Position numbers and translations under genes: made by a program. DNA of 64,000 nt from positions 80,323,501 to 80,387,500 of the forward strand of contig CM027384.1 of assembly GCA_015680905.1 (NCBI GenBank). Direction: 5' to 3'. The notes under the pieces are model-generated. The model was not told where the DNA came from. It worked only from the letters and a program-made list of their open reading frames with translations, and did not search any database. Shown piece by piece: positions 22,951 through 34,763 of the stretch. This DNA comes from Coptis chinensis (lineage: Eukaryota > Streptophyta > Magnoliopsida > Ranunculales > Ranunculaceae). The first letter of the stretch is position 1. Each line of letters begins with the position of its first letter.

Positions 22951-23549
22951 TTCAACCTTGTTTTTTGGTTTATTTCTATGTTTGAACTATATGTTTTTGT
23001 GGGATTGTTGTTAAGTGGTGGACCGATATATTATTGTTAAGTGACATTGATGTTACTTTTGGATATTTTATTGTGTGTTCTTGTTGAGTCTTTGTGTGCG
23101 TGTAGTGGGTTGGTGTGTGTGGTAGTGTGTGTAGTGTGTGCAATTAGGTGGTGTGGTAGGTGTGGTGGTGGTGTGCTGCTGCTACTGCTATGCTGCGATG
23201 GTTGTTTAAAAAGACATCCGATGGATACTATTAAAGTTGAGTTGTATTGTATTTTATTTGATTTAATTTGTATTTTATTTAATTTTTTGTTATACTTCAT
23301 TGAGTTTGAAAACCAAAAAAAATATCTCCAAAAAATTGAAATATCATTTGCCACTGGAGAAAAACCATGTAAACAAACACTGGTAAAACTAACAAATCTT
23401 ATATTTTCCCACTATAAATTTTTGCAAACAAACACTGGCAAACTAAAATTTTCCCACTATAGATTTGTCTGACAAATTTATAGTGGGAAAACACTGGCAA
23501 ATCTTATATTTTCCCACTAGAAGTTTGCTAGTTAACAAACACACCCTTA

Positions 23550-24045
23550 ATCTTTAATAGATAAATTATTGACAAGTTCACTAACATCACCAATACTTCC
23601 TTCAATTTTTACTGTAACTGCTCCATCAATAATAGTAGCCTTTAGTTGTCCACCCACTATCGATGCAGGAGATTTTTGGGAAACCGGAGTTACAATTTCT
23701 TTATCTTCATCTTCAATCCCACTTCCACTTACAAGATGTTTTTGGTTTGGGTTTTTTAGACTTTGGTACCATTTTTTAGACCGATATTAGAAAATAGTAC
23801 CAAATTTCAAAAAAATTAGGAAATAGTACCACTTTTGTCAGTTGACCGAAGTCGAATTGTTTTAATCTGTTCAGATTTTCATAAAGTCTACAATACCCTC
23901 AGGATTTTTTAGACTTTGGTACAACTTTTTTGACCGATATTAGAAAATAGTACCAAATTTCAAAAAATATGTAAGATTGTAACACGTGGTGTCTGGGACA
24001 ACTTAAAAAGTGGTACCAAATTATGAATACAAAAAGGGTCGGGTT
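23550..24045. repeat. Terminus-like fragments of the GGTACCAC repeat family
   Basis: 23755-23815 (GACTTTGGTACCATTTTTTAG...ATTAGAAAATAGTACC) and 23910-24020 repeat the end sequences found at about 15135-15310 and 26535-26740. ACTTTGGTACCA at the left and AAAGTGGTACCAAA at the right form an imperfect inverted pair, consistent with a deletion derivative. The minus strand of 23553-23750 has an open frame (IEDEDKEIVTPVSQKSP...) of unknown identity. Confidence 0.55.
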
Positions 24046-24099
24046 CAAGGGACATATTTACTCAGAAACCACTTGACTGTCCTTTTCACTTTGTTTCTG

Positions 24100-25437
24100 A
24101 CTTCATTGACATGGATACTAATACATGGGATTGGGAGAGGTTAAATGAATTTTGGCCTGTAGAATATGTGGAGAGAATTGTTTCCATACCTTTAACGCCA
24201 AATGAGAAGGATACTTTGATCTGGAAATGGGAGGATAATGGCGAATACTCGGTGAAGTCTGCATATAATGGTTGCATTCAGTTGATTACAGTAACAGATA
24301 CTTTGGATCGGGATAATAATTTTTATAAACAGGTTTGGAAGATAAAAGTCTCATTCAAACAAAGATTTTTCGTATGGCAATGCTTGCAAGGTGTCGTCCC
24401 AACAGCGGATATTTTGGCATCTCATCATTTTCAAGTTTATCCAGAATGCACCATGTGTGAGAGCTTTCCTGAAACTCAAACTCATGTTTTCTTTGAGTGT
24501 TCCTTTTCTAGAGCTATTTAGTGTGGAACAAATTTTAGTGGCCTTGTTGATCAGAGGAATATGAATGTTGGCAGTTTTAAGGACCAGTTACTGTGTTTAT
24601 TAAAATATATAAGGACAATGCAAAATGGGGACGTGCAGTCGCTGCTATTTTGTTGGGGTTTTGTGGATTATTTGGATCGAGAAATGAAACAAGGTTTCAA
24701 GGTAAGCGCCTAGATCCATCTCGATACATCGTGAGCCTTGAAACACATCTGGTGGTTATGGAAATCATGTTCGTCGGAAGCATAAGAAAAAAAATGCTTG
24801 TTTATATTAAATGGTTTCCACCCAATGAAGGCATGGTTAAACTGAATCTGAGATGGGGCTTCGATTGGGAATCCAGGACATGCGTGGGGAGGATGTATTC
24901 TCGGGATTCTCAAGGGTCGTTTTTATAATGGGAGCTTCGATACCAATTTTCTTCAAGAACCAAAGAATGGGCGGAATTTGTAGCTCTATTATATGGACTT
25001 CAAATTGTGGTAGAAGCGGGATATATGAAGGTGGAGGTAGAAACAGATTCTCAATTGCTATATAAGGTTTTAAAGGATGAGAACTTGAACTGTCATTGGT
25101 TACTAGCTCGAATTATTACTTTCGGATTAAGATAGTGCCGAAAGTAACTTCCAAGAAGTGCACTTCGGTTGGGTTTATCGGGAAGCAAATGGTGTATTCG
25201 ACGCTACCGGGCATCGCGATGCGTGGATCAAGTAAAGAACTTTCGCTTGTCACAAGAATCAACTGTACACTTTTCACCTGGCCCTGCTCGAGACCTGTCT
25301 TTCCTTCCGCCTTTCTCGTATGTGTGGTGGCATCAGCCCCCAATGGTTGTAAATATGCAAGTTCTTTATGATGTCTTAGGATTATGTAAATTACGTTTGG
25401 TCTAATAAAAGGTTAAATCTTAACAAAAAAAAACTCA
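24100..25437 (+). pseudogene. LINE 3' end: zinc-binding RT region, RNase H and poly(A)
   Basis: The frame starting MDTNTWDWERLNEFWP contains the post-RT motif set of plant L1-type LINEs: WKWEDNGEYSVKSAYN, FKQRFFVWQCLQGVVPTADIL and CTMCESFPETQTHVFFECSF. A stop follows near 24520. Shifted frames then give WIERNETRFQGK, a WFPPNEGMVKLN RNase H entry, FVALLYGLQIVVEAGY and VEVETDSQLL, the usual RNase H (RVT_3) pattern. The element ends AATAAAAGGTTAAATCTTAACAAAAAAAAA at about 25437. It is 5' truncated, with endonuclease and RT core absent, and interrupted by stops. Confidence 0.88.
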
Positions 25438-25954
25438 CTCAAGTTGCTAGCCACATAATGATTTTAATCTAATGAATCAGAGATGGTCCACGTGGCAAGC
25501 CAAAAGTTCTATCTAAATTCTCTTTTCATCAGGCTTACCGGTCACGCCGAGCTAGACAACAACATTTATTCCACCTATCATAACTAGAGAACTAGTCAAC
25601 TCTCTTTGCTTTGGCATTACCGTCTTCTTCTTCGACCTTTTTCCTTGTCATTTTTTTCTTCTGTTCTTCACATAATATTACCAACAAATCCATCAATTTT
25701 ACTATCATGTAGAATGGAATCATCAAAATCAATGAAACCCAAGCAACACTTTCAATTATGTTTTTCATATATTTTCAATTATTTTTTTAAGTTCCTTGCT
25801 TCTGCAAAGCCAATACACAAAGAAGTCATCATCAATATCTCATTGAAACTCAAAACTCAAAAGAAGAATAACTCATGAAAGAGGCCCCATCTTTGAATTT
25901 AATTTTGTGAAATAATAAAGATGCAATTTAATTTATCAATGGTGGTTGGGTTTT
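25438..25954 (+). other. Unassigned; one open frame of unknown meaning
   Basis: An open frame at 25606-25878 contains an internal M at about 25713 (MESSKSMKPKQHFQ). I do not recognise it, it is short, and no splice or promoter signals support it. Nothing else is seen in this stretch. Confidence 0.3.
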
Positions 25955-27186
25955 GAGGATAATGGATTTTCAGTGATGTATGGATTGTGGAAGAAGAAAG
26001 AAAAAATGTCTTTCGTATTTGTTTGAAAGAAGACGTGACGAAGAGGTTGTTCGAATTTGAGTGGATGAAAATATGAAATTTCATAAGGTAGAATGTTCAT
26101 CACGTACTTCATCATCTTGTAACCATCGGCGTTGCAGCCGTTGTAGTCGTAAGAAACCGTCGACAAAGATATTGCATCCTTCCAGTTCCAGTTGTCTTCC
26201 TTCGACCAGTTTTATTTTCTGATGCGACTAGCTGGGTAAGCACAAGCAGAACGACTCTTTTGTAGATGGAAACACATTGTGTGTGTCTTGTTCCTTCTCT
26301 TATCGAAACCTTCCCCATTGCAATCGAAGTAGGAGAAACCCTAGATTTTAGCTCCACTGCTGTGTGTTATTTTGAGCAGAAGCTAGGGAAGATCGAGTGG
26401 CGTGGATGGAAGCATTGCAACCAAATTTTGAACCAAATTTCAAAAAAACTGATATTATGTCCCTTAATCCATCGGGATCAACGAAAAAACAACATAACGG
26501 CCAAGATTACAATACATCACGCAACTACTAAGATTGTAACATGTAGTGTCTAGGACAACTTAAAAAGTGGTACCAAAACCTAATTACATAAAACACGTGA
26601 GAGGCACGGGAGGGGTAATGTCATCATATTGAAAATACTGTCAGTTTGACCGTAGTCAACTCGATCAACTAAAGGTCAAGAAAAAAAAAGTGGTACTATT
26701 TCCTAATATCGGTCTAAAAAGTGGTACCAAAGTCTAAAAAACCCTTTTGGTTTTTACTTATGATTTTCACAGCTCATCTTATGGTGTTTAGGATTTTCAC
26801 ACATCTTCTAGTGAAACAAAAGTTTAATTTTATGAATTTATCCAATACACCAAATAAAGCAAAATTGTAGCATTTAATAACACATACTGAAGTTCAAAAG
26901 TAGTAATTGGCATCCTAAATTGTCTCGTATATCGGCAACTTGCAATAATCTAGTTCTCTTGTGGTCCTAAAATATAGCGTTATGGGCCTCGTCCTAAATA
27001 CCCTCTTCATCGTTGTTCCCCTGGTTCTCAGTACCATTCTTACCGGTATTCTCATCATGCTTACAACTTGAGCATCTGTTCCCCACTTGCTCAACATTCT
27101 CTTGGGCAACTAGCTCATTTTGACTACCATATTCAGCATTGTTCCCTTATTGCTCAACAATCTCTTGGGAAATGCCTACCTCCTTT
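25955..27186 (-). repeat. Repeat fragment carrying an eL37 copy (copy 2, inverted relative to copy 1)
   Basis: Inverse of 14771-15956. Shared borders are GAGGATAATGGATTTTCAGT and GCCTACCTCCTTTAA. Copy 2 has about 100 bp more between the N/Q/E-rich ORF and the GGTACC terminus (26780-26885) and may extend beyond 27186. Both copies share leader, eL37 piece and 3' flank, so the gene was captured before the two insertions separated. Confidence 0.75.
26112..26318 (-). pseudogene. Captured eL37 copy 2, heavily deleted
   Basis: The minus-strand ATG at 26318 starts MGK, but the zinc-finger region is deleted and frameshifted relative to copy 1. The motif [13 protein letters not shown] and the same unusual ending [10 protein letters not shown] are retained. 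It cannot encode eL37. Confidence 0.8.
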
Positions 27187-28739
27187 AATTTTAACGTACT
27201 ACCATCTCCAGCAATCTTCACCTCTTGCTTATCATTTTGTTGGGCAAAGTCCACCTCATTTTGACTACAAGTTCAACATGCACCAAATATCACATATAAG
27301 TGACAAACAATGCCTCAATATAGAATGTGCTCATAGTCAACAAATCACTACTTAAAACACTCACACAATCACTGCCAGTTCAGTTACAAAAACTCTTGCT
27401 CTTGGTGAATGTCCACTTGGTTTTCAGTAGCAGCCAATGTTGTCAACTCCTGAATCGAAATGGGAACCGTTTTCCATTTTTACCGAATCGTAAATCGTAT
27501 CTAGTCATAAATCGTAAGATTCAAGCCATATTATATATCAGTAAAAGAAAGAAAACGTGCACTGAGGGTTGAAGGAGGTACGCTTTCTTATTTTCTCTCT
27601 AAAGTACCAAATTGAGCTTCCAAGTTCCATCGGGGATAAAATCTAAAATGGTAAAACGAGCAAATCGAGAATTGGAAATTGATGTATCAGTAAATTTCTC
27701 ATTTACACCGCTACAACATGTTGGCCAACCCTCACCTACCATGACATTTTTGAACATCGACAAGCTCTGTGGGACCCTTTCAATGGAGTCATGAATCTCC
27801 AATTGACGAGTTCCATTAACAGGTTGATCGTTTAATCGTTCGTAAACAAAACGTTTATAACTGTCACCAACGAAAGCATGTACTGGCACTAACAATAACA
27901 TACATAAAGTTTCTCATTTACCTATTATTCCGTCCACTAGGTTAACTTGGTTGAAAGAACGTTTTTGATGAGCTAACACATTTTCTTTCAAAAACAATTG
28001 TTTTCCAGAAAAAGCATTTATTAGAATTTCTTCATTAAGCAGCTCACTACAATTTGAGCACTTCACTCAGATGTTTTATTTCATCCCCATTTGTAATTTT
28101 GAGCTGCCATGTGCACATCCACACATTGATATTGCTTTACTACGCATGTCGTCATGTTTGTAGGTCTCGCATATACTTGTTACCTCAAGCGAACCCTGGA
28201 TATCAAATTCAAGACACCCAATTTTTTATTCCTCCTTTGTTGCAATTCAAAAGAAGCCAATATAATTAAACAAAAATTCAAGACAACAAAAATAGAAACC
28301 TCACAAGATATCAAAGTTGCCATAAACACCTCGAATCCAACCAGCCCATGGTGGAATCCTTTAAATTTTTAGCTAAAACCAAGTTCACCATCTCTCAGAT
28401 ATATATATATAAAAAAAAAACAACCCAAACCAATCACTAAACCCCCTTCACTCAACTTTTCAAAAAAAAAAGATAGAAGAAAGATGAAGCTTACTAAAGC
28501 TAAGAGAAGAACAAAAACCACCACTTTATTGTTCTATATTTTATGACATTAAACTTTTATAAATATCATAATAATATGAACAAAAATCAATATGGAAATG
28601 GTAAATACAAACATGGAAACCTTAAAAAAAAAAAAAACCTTAAAAACCTTTAAAAAAACACAAACATTACTATGTAAAAACAAACCCAAGACTACCTAAA
28701 AACAAACTAACACTGAAAACAACAAAACATATCAATAAA
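27187..28739. other. Mostly unassigned; one minus-strand open frame
   Basis: 27599-27901 (minus) is open for 100 codons and contains GEGWPTCCSGVNEKFTD and FARFTILDFIPDGTWKL. It looks protein-like rather than low-complexity, but I cannot name the family. The minus strand at about 27190-27270 extends the N/Q-rich frame of the adjacent repeat (VDFAQQNDKQEVKIAGDG). The rest is AT-rich without features. Confidence 0.35.
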
Positions 28740-29262
28740 CAATAAGAACTATACCATTACCAAGGTTTGTGTTGTTGTCCACCATGAAAAACCTTAGAAA
28801 AACAAAAAGGATGAGGCAATCAAGAAGATGAAGAAAAAAACATAGGTAGTTTTGGAGCTTTATACAAACTTTTGGATGTTGGCACAAAAAACGAGGTAAA
28901 AGTTGTCTCATGTTTGAATTACAAAAAATAACGAAAAAGGTTGCGGATAGTAGGTCTGTAAATTGCTCTTCTAGATTTCAAAATTAGCTAACTGTGTCTG
29001 TATAAATTACTACCATATTTTTCATTTTATGAGAGTCAAAATCCAACGGTCAACAGTAGCTAGTCCGTATCACTAAGAGAATCTAACGGGTTATTGTAAC
29101 TTCTCATGTCAACATCAAAAGTAGAAATAGGATAGAGAGTGTGACAAGAGGAGAGAGAGTGTGGCAGGAAGAGAGAAAGTGTTGTAAGGAAGGGCAAAAT
29201 GGTAAAAAATCTATTAAATAGGTCAAAATTAAAAGGCATGGTTGGTTGGAGCACAATGTGCA
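28740..29262 (-). repeat. Dispersed repeat, copy 2 (inverse of about 960-1490)
   Basis: Reverse complement of the left-end repeat: CCATGAAAAACCTTAG, CATGTCAACATC and AGAGAGAGTGTGGCAGG correspond to the landmarks listed for copy 1. The mutual divergence suggests two old insertions of one family. No termini or TSDs were identified. Confidence 0.6.
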
Positions 29263-29398
29263 ATTATCATGGCCGAATCAAGAATTTACCCAAAAGGAAT
29301 TCTACATATCTATTTGGACAGTTTAGCCTTACGCCTTACCAATACTTATATTTTACTACCTGCAACAAGATTGAGCATGAAATATGAATGTGTAAGAC

Positions 29399-30174
29399 TG
29401 TTGTATACGAATAAAGAAAACAATGAAGAGGCAAAGATAGCAGTAACAGTGAACAACCAAGGCGCGGATTAGGTTGTCCTTAAGGAAAGATTTTGCCCCT
29501 TCTAGTGGTGCAAAAAGGCAGCAGTGATGTCTTCCTCATAGGATATAATGGTACGTGTACATCAGTTTGACTTGCACTAGAACAAACTACTCTCTATAAC
29601 AACAATATAACTCTATAAAAATTTATAGTAAGAAGAGAATAGAAGAAGAATAGTGGGGTTTTGCGAAGTTTCTCTGGATGTGTAAGTTGCTGTCTCTGGG
29701 ATTGGTTTAACGAGTTCTGTTGAATTGAAAATCCTCTATGGATGCACAGTCCTGTTTATATAGAGGTTTGGTCGGTCACAGCAATCGGCTTCCTAAACAG
29801 ATAAGGAAGAGAGACCAACTCATAATAGAACACCAAAACTTGTTGCTGAAGCAAAAGCAAAAACAAGTTTAGGCAATTGATCAATCCACTACCCACTAGT
29901 AAGCCCAAACCCGAACCCGACGCGCCTTGGCTCGGTGCAGTGCGGGCGCGCGCGTGTGGCTTTGGGTGAGTCATCCCTCCTAACACAAAAACATTTGTAT
30001 CCTAAGGGCACGCCCTTATGGTAGAGGAATTCATCATATAGTTCACTTGCTAGTGGTGGATAACCAATGTGGGACTATCTTCTATGCACTAAAGTGGAGA
30101 GAACACTCTTTGTTCATCTCCTCTATTTTGTACACACACACACTAGTATTTAGAAATACAATAGAGATTCCAAC
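29399..30174 (-). repeat. 3' LTR of the copia element
   Basis: Matches 36166-36917. It includes a minus-strand TATA-like CTCTATATAAAC near 29755, and the CCAATGTGGGACTATCTTC and AAGTGGAGAGAACACT blocks. Confidence 0.92.
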
Positions 30175-30230
30175 AATCCCCCACTATTTTAAAATACTAA
30201 TAGTCCCCCACTATTTTGAAATAGGATATT
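30175..30230 (-). other. Duplicated polypurine tract of the copia element
   Basis: On the minus strand AATAGTGGGGGAT abuts the 3' LTR start, and a second AATAGTGGGGGACTATTAG lies about 25 bp further in. The adjacent copy is the expected plus-strand primer; the inner one looks like a local duplication. Confidence 0.7.
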
Positions 30231-30733
30231 ACAAAAGAAATGGGTTAATGAAGTGTCAGAGAGAATCGAAAAAGCAATGCCTAAGATACTGATGCTTTAC
30301 GGGATTGAACTAGTCAAAGGGTAACATGTCTTATAACACGTGAAAGTGGTGGATTAAAAAATCTTTGAACCAACATTCCTATGTAGTAAAATAGATCGCA
30401 TGCACCCACATTGCTCTTTCATTATATGCCTGTTCTGCGGTGTTACGCTTTTTGGCCCTTGCACTGCCTGTGTTCCATGAATGCTCAGAGTATTTTGTCG
30501 TAGTAGTATACTTATAAGAACCGACCAGGTTCTACATTCACGTAGGTGGATATCCACCAAGTGTACATTGCAGATTAAAATACACTATCTCATTATAAAA
30601 TGGACTATGGATTCCAATAAGAGTAAAATAACTCATCCTTACTCATTGCAATTCAAGTTATACAAAGTATACAAAAATACTATCTCGTCATAGGGTGGGA
30701 CGTCTCAAAAAAGACGATAGCATACCAGACCGA

Positions 30734-33427
30734 CTAGGTGACTTGTTTTTCCCTTTGAGCCTTCTTCATGGGATCTCCAATCACATAGGTAAGGTTGCCA
30801 TCAGTGTCGCCCTCTATGTTAGGCAAAAGTCCCATCCCCCTTGACGTTTCAACCACTTGCCTCCTACTAAGTGGTTTGGTTAGAGGATCGGCCAAATTTA
30901 ACTTTGACCTCACATAATCTAGAGCCACAACTCCAGATTCCAGCAGCTGCTTTATAGACTGTAGTCTCAGATGGATATGTCTGCTTTTCCCATTATACAA
31001 TTTGCTCTTTGCCTTTGCTATTGCGGCCTGACAGTACTAATAGGAAGATCTGCCAAAAGGTTTCTAAGCCACTCAGCCTCAGCACTTGCTTTATCTAAAA
31101 CAATAAGCTCGGACTCCATGGTTGAACGAGCTATCAAGGTCTGCTTAGAAGATTTCCAAGCGACTGCACCTCCACCAAGGGTGAATATATAACCACTAGT
31201 GGACTTGATATCATGAAAATCATATATCCAGTTTGCATCACAATAACCCTCTATCATAGGTGGAGTTTGTCTAAAACATATATCGTAATTCATTGTTCAT
31301 CTCAAGTACTTGGCTAGTCTCTCTAACACACTCTAATGTTCCTTGCTAGGACAATGAGTGTATCTGCTTAACCTGCTAACTACATAAGCAATGTCAGGTC
31401 TAGTGCAATTCATCAAGTATATGAGACTACCAATAATTTGGGTATATTTAGGCTAAAGGACACTATGTTGATTATTTTTTTGAAGTTCACTACTTGCCTC
31501 ATAAGGTGTCGACACAGGCTTACTATCATAATAGTTAAACTTTTTCAAAATCTTCTCAACATAATGCTCTTGTGAAAGCGTATAACCATCACAGTTTCTG
31601 ATGATTTTGATTCCAATAATCACATCAGCTTCCCCCAAATCCTTCATTTCAAATTGGAAGGATAAGAACATCTTGGTGTTTCTCACAACATTAAGGCTAG
31701 GACTCATGATTAACATGTCATCCACATATAGACAGATAATCACATATGTATTCACATCAAAAAAAATTAAAGTAATACATTTATCAGCATCATTTATTTG
31801 ATATCCATTGGACATCATGACATTGTCAAACTTTTCATGTCATTGTTTTGGCGCTTGTTTCAACCCATATAAAGACTTTACTAATTTGCATACCTTATGC
31901 TCATTCCCTGGTACTATAGTACCCTTAGGATGCATCATATATATTTCTTCATCAAGATCACCATTCAAAAATACAGTTTTTACATCCATTTGATGAATAA
32001 ATAAATTATGAATAGTAGGGAGAGCCATTAGAACTCTTATAGAAGAAATCCTAGTTACAGGAGCATAAGTATCAAAATAGTCAATGCCTTTTTTCTAGGA
32101 GAATCCCTTGACTACTAGTCTAGCCTTGTATTTATCAATGGAACCATCTAGCTTCAATTTCTTTTTGAAGATCTACTTGTAACGTATATGTTTCGCCCCA
32201 GGAGATAGATAAACTATCTCCTATGTGCGATTAGATATAATCGAATCTAGTTATGAGTTTATAGCATCTTTCCTGAAAGGTGCATCTCTAGAACTGATTG
32301 CCTCATTATATGTCACAGGATCATCATCAACGAGAAATGTGTAAAAGTCATCACCAAAATTGGTGGATTTTCTATCTCTTTTACTCTTCCGGATTTCTTG
32401 TTCAGAAATTTTAGGATCTGTTGATTGTTGTTCACTAGGAGCAACCAACCACTCAATGCCTATTTTCAAAGGAAACATATTCTCAAAGAAATTAGCATTT
32501 TTACTCTCTATAATAGTGTTAGCATCAACAAGGTTATTATCAGATTTTACTACTAAAAATCTATATGCAACACTATTATGAGCATAACCAATAAACATAC
32601 AATCAACATTTCTAGGTCCCAATTTTCTCTTTTTAGGTTCGTTCATTAGAACCTTTGCAAGACACCCCGACATTTTGAAGTATTTCAGGTTAGGTATATG
32701 ACCTTTCCATAATTCATATGGTGTCTTATTCCCTGTTTTCTTGTTGGGTATCCTATTATGTATATGGCAAGCAGATAGCATTGCTTCCCCCCACAAGTTC
32801 AGGGAAGCTCTATAACTTACAAGCATATCATTCATCATCTCTTTTAGTGTTCTGTTTTTCCGTTCGGCTACTCCATTAAACTCAGGAGAGTATGGTGGAG
32901 TAGTCTCATGAATAATGTCATTCTTGTCACAAAAGTCCTGGAAGGGGTTAGACTCATATTCTCCACCCCTGTCAGACCGAAGTCTTTTAATCTTAACAGT
33001 TAAGCTGGTTTTCAACTTCAGCTTTGTACTTGAGAAACATCTCACCTACCTCATGCTTGTTTCTAAGTAAATATACAATGGTGTACCTAGAGAAGTCATC
33101 TATGAATGTAATATAATAAAACTTCCCCCCTCTAGACATGGTACTTATGAATTCACCCAAATCCGTATGAATAAGAGTTAGTAATCCAGTTTTATCTCTA
33201 GAAACAATTCTACAAGGTTTCTTTGTGGCTTTAGTCTCAGCACATATCTCACATTTATCATTAGAAAAATCAGAAATATCAGACAATAAACCACATGCTT
33301 TCATCCTTTTCATATACTGAACATTCACATGTCCTAGTCTACCATGCGATATATTAAAATAGTCAAGCAAGTAAGCAGAAGCAGATTCATTCTTATTAAT
33401 AATAATGTTGTCAAGTACATTCAACAT
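30734..33427 (-). pseudogene. Copia pol: integrase, reverse transcriptase, RNase H (degenerate)
   Basis: The first frame has GAG-pre-integrase HGRLGHVNVQYMKRMK and CEICAETK, then integrase HTDLGEF and FIDDFSRY. The 33045-32251 frame continues RSDRGGEYESNPFQDFC, HETTPPYSPEFNGVAERKNR and NLWGEAM (catalytic D and E present), then GYAHNSVAYRFL. RT follows: QMDVKTVFLNGDLDEEIYM, SLYGLKQAPKQ and ICLYVDDMLI (YVDD active site). RNase H gives EGYCDANW and [24 protein letters not shown]. The reading frame is broken at several points (near 33000, 32200, 31830, 31450 and 31020), so no single polyprotein can be made. The final codons near 30734 run GDPMKKAQREKQ. Confidence 0.93.
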
Positions 33428-34743
33428 GAAAAGACCACTGTTATTACAATAACCTTTCCCAACAAAACTCTCATTCGATCTTACTTAGAACGAACTTGTC
33501 ACTTTTAAAAGTCACCTTGACGCCAGCTATTCCCAGTAATGACAAAAAAATCAGATTCTGACGAATCTTTGGAACATGGAGAACATTACTACGTGAAAGG
33601 GTTTTCCCTTAAGTTAACTTCAGAAGAATCTTGCATCTTCCCTCAACAGGAACAGACCTTGAGTCACCCATATAGACTTTTTCATCTTTCACTAGTATGT
33701 AGTCTGAGAAAGCTTCAACATCACCACAGACGTGGTGGGTGGCACCAGAATCTAGTACTCAGTTCTTCTTTCCAGTGGCCATGAACACTTGTGACACTAT
33801 AACAACAATTATATCATCTCCTTCAACTAAATTAGCATTGGGAGGATTATCAGTGTATTTCTTGTGCCTGCACTGAAAAGCCTTATGTCCCGATTTACCA
33901 CAAACATAACAATTACCATTGCCAGTACCACTCCTTTTAAAAGAAGTGCTTTTGACCTTGAAATTCTTATTTTTGTTGTACTTCTGCTTTTTAGAGGTTT
34001 TGTTGGATTTGTCAGGATTACCTTCAATGATATTGGCTTTGGAATGGAATTCCTTAGACAACACCTCATCCCGAGTATTGTTCTTTTCCTCTATGTGAAT
34101 GTGAATGATCACATCCTTAAGAGTCATCTATTTGCGCTTATGTTTCATACTATTCTTACAGTGTTTCCAAAACTCGATGAGTTTCTCAATCAAACATCCA
34201 GCAACAAAGGTTTCGGGTAAATCAATACCCTTAGTTTCCAAATCATTAATTAGCACATGAAAATCATGGATTTGAGACGTTACATCTCTATCCTCTCTCA
34301 TTTGGAACTTTAGAAAAGTCCCAACATCATATTTTTGAGTACCAGCATCCTCTATTATGTATTTTTTGTTAAAACTCTCCCATATATCATATGCATTCTT
34401 ATTTTAACAATAAATATAAAAAATTTCATTGGACAAGGTACTCAAAATAGCATGACAACATACCTTATTCCCATTGAGCCAAGCAACTTGATTTCTTTCA
34501 AAATCATTAGAACCCTCCACACGGTGCTGTATCAGTGAGATACTTTGCATAGTTGAGTACATCTAGGGCTGAGAACACCATTTCTCTCCATTGCTTGAAG
34601 TGTGAACCGTTGAAGGATTCAATCTTTGACACATTGAGTAAGTTGTGAGCATTCAGTAGAGGTGTAACATCTCTCATAGTCGAAGTAACCTCCATGACTC
34701 TAGAATTGGCTTCTTTGTTCGGCGTGTCTGTTGGTGTAGACAT
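33428..34743 (-). pseudogene. Copia gag and protease region
   Basis: Gag starts ATG 34743 (MSTPTDTPNKEANS) and contains SKIESFNGSHFKQWREMVF and LDVLNYAKYLTD. After a break, the 34127-33759 frame holds the zinc knuckle CYVCGKSGHKAFQCRHKK and the linker into protease (WHPNSG-type sequence out of frame at about 33750). Stops near 34500 and in 33430-33760 inactivate it. Confidence 0.88.
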
Positions 34744-34763
34744 CTCGATTCTTTCCTTAAGAT

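Larger units (their letters stand above)
19065..23546 (+). mobile_element. PIF/Harbinger DNA transposon (TSD TTA)
   Basis: Terminal inverted repeats read AGGTGTGTTTGTTAACTGGCAAA at the left and, reversed, GGGTGTGTTTGTTAACTAGCAAA at the right. They are flanked by TTA at 19062-19064 and 23547-23549. Subterminal TATTTTCCCACTAGAAGT is shared by both ends. It carries the two genes typical of the superfamily, a DDE transposase (20377-21671) and a Myb/SANT-like protein (21862-22950), both on the plus strand and both damaged. A 5' leader intron appears to run from 19378 (CCATCAG|GTAAGT) to 20375. Length is 4482 bp. Confidence 0.93.

Noticed and set aside
23041-23472. 143-codon open frame near the Harbinger right end
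   Set aside because: Composed of TG-rich simple sequence and the transposon subterminal region; codon use is not gene-like.
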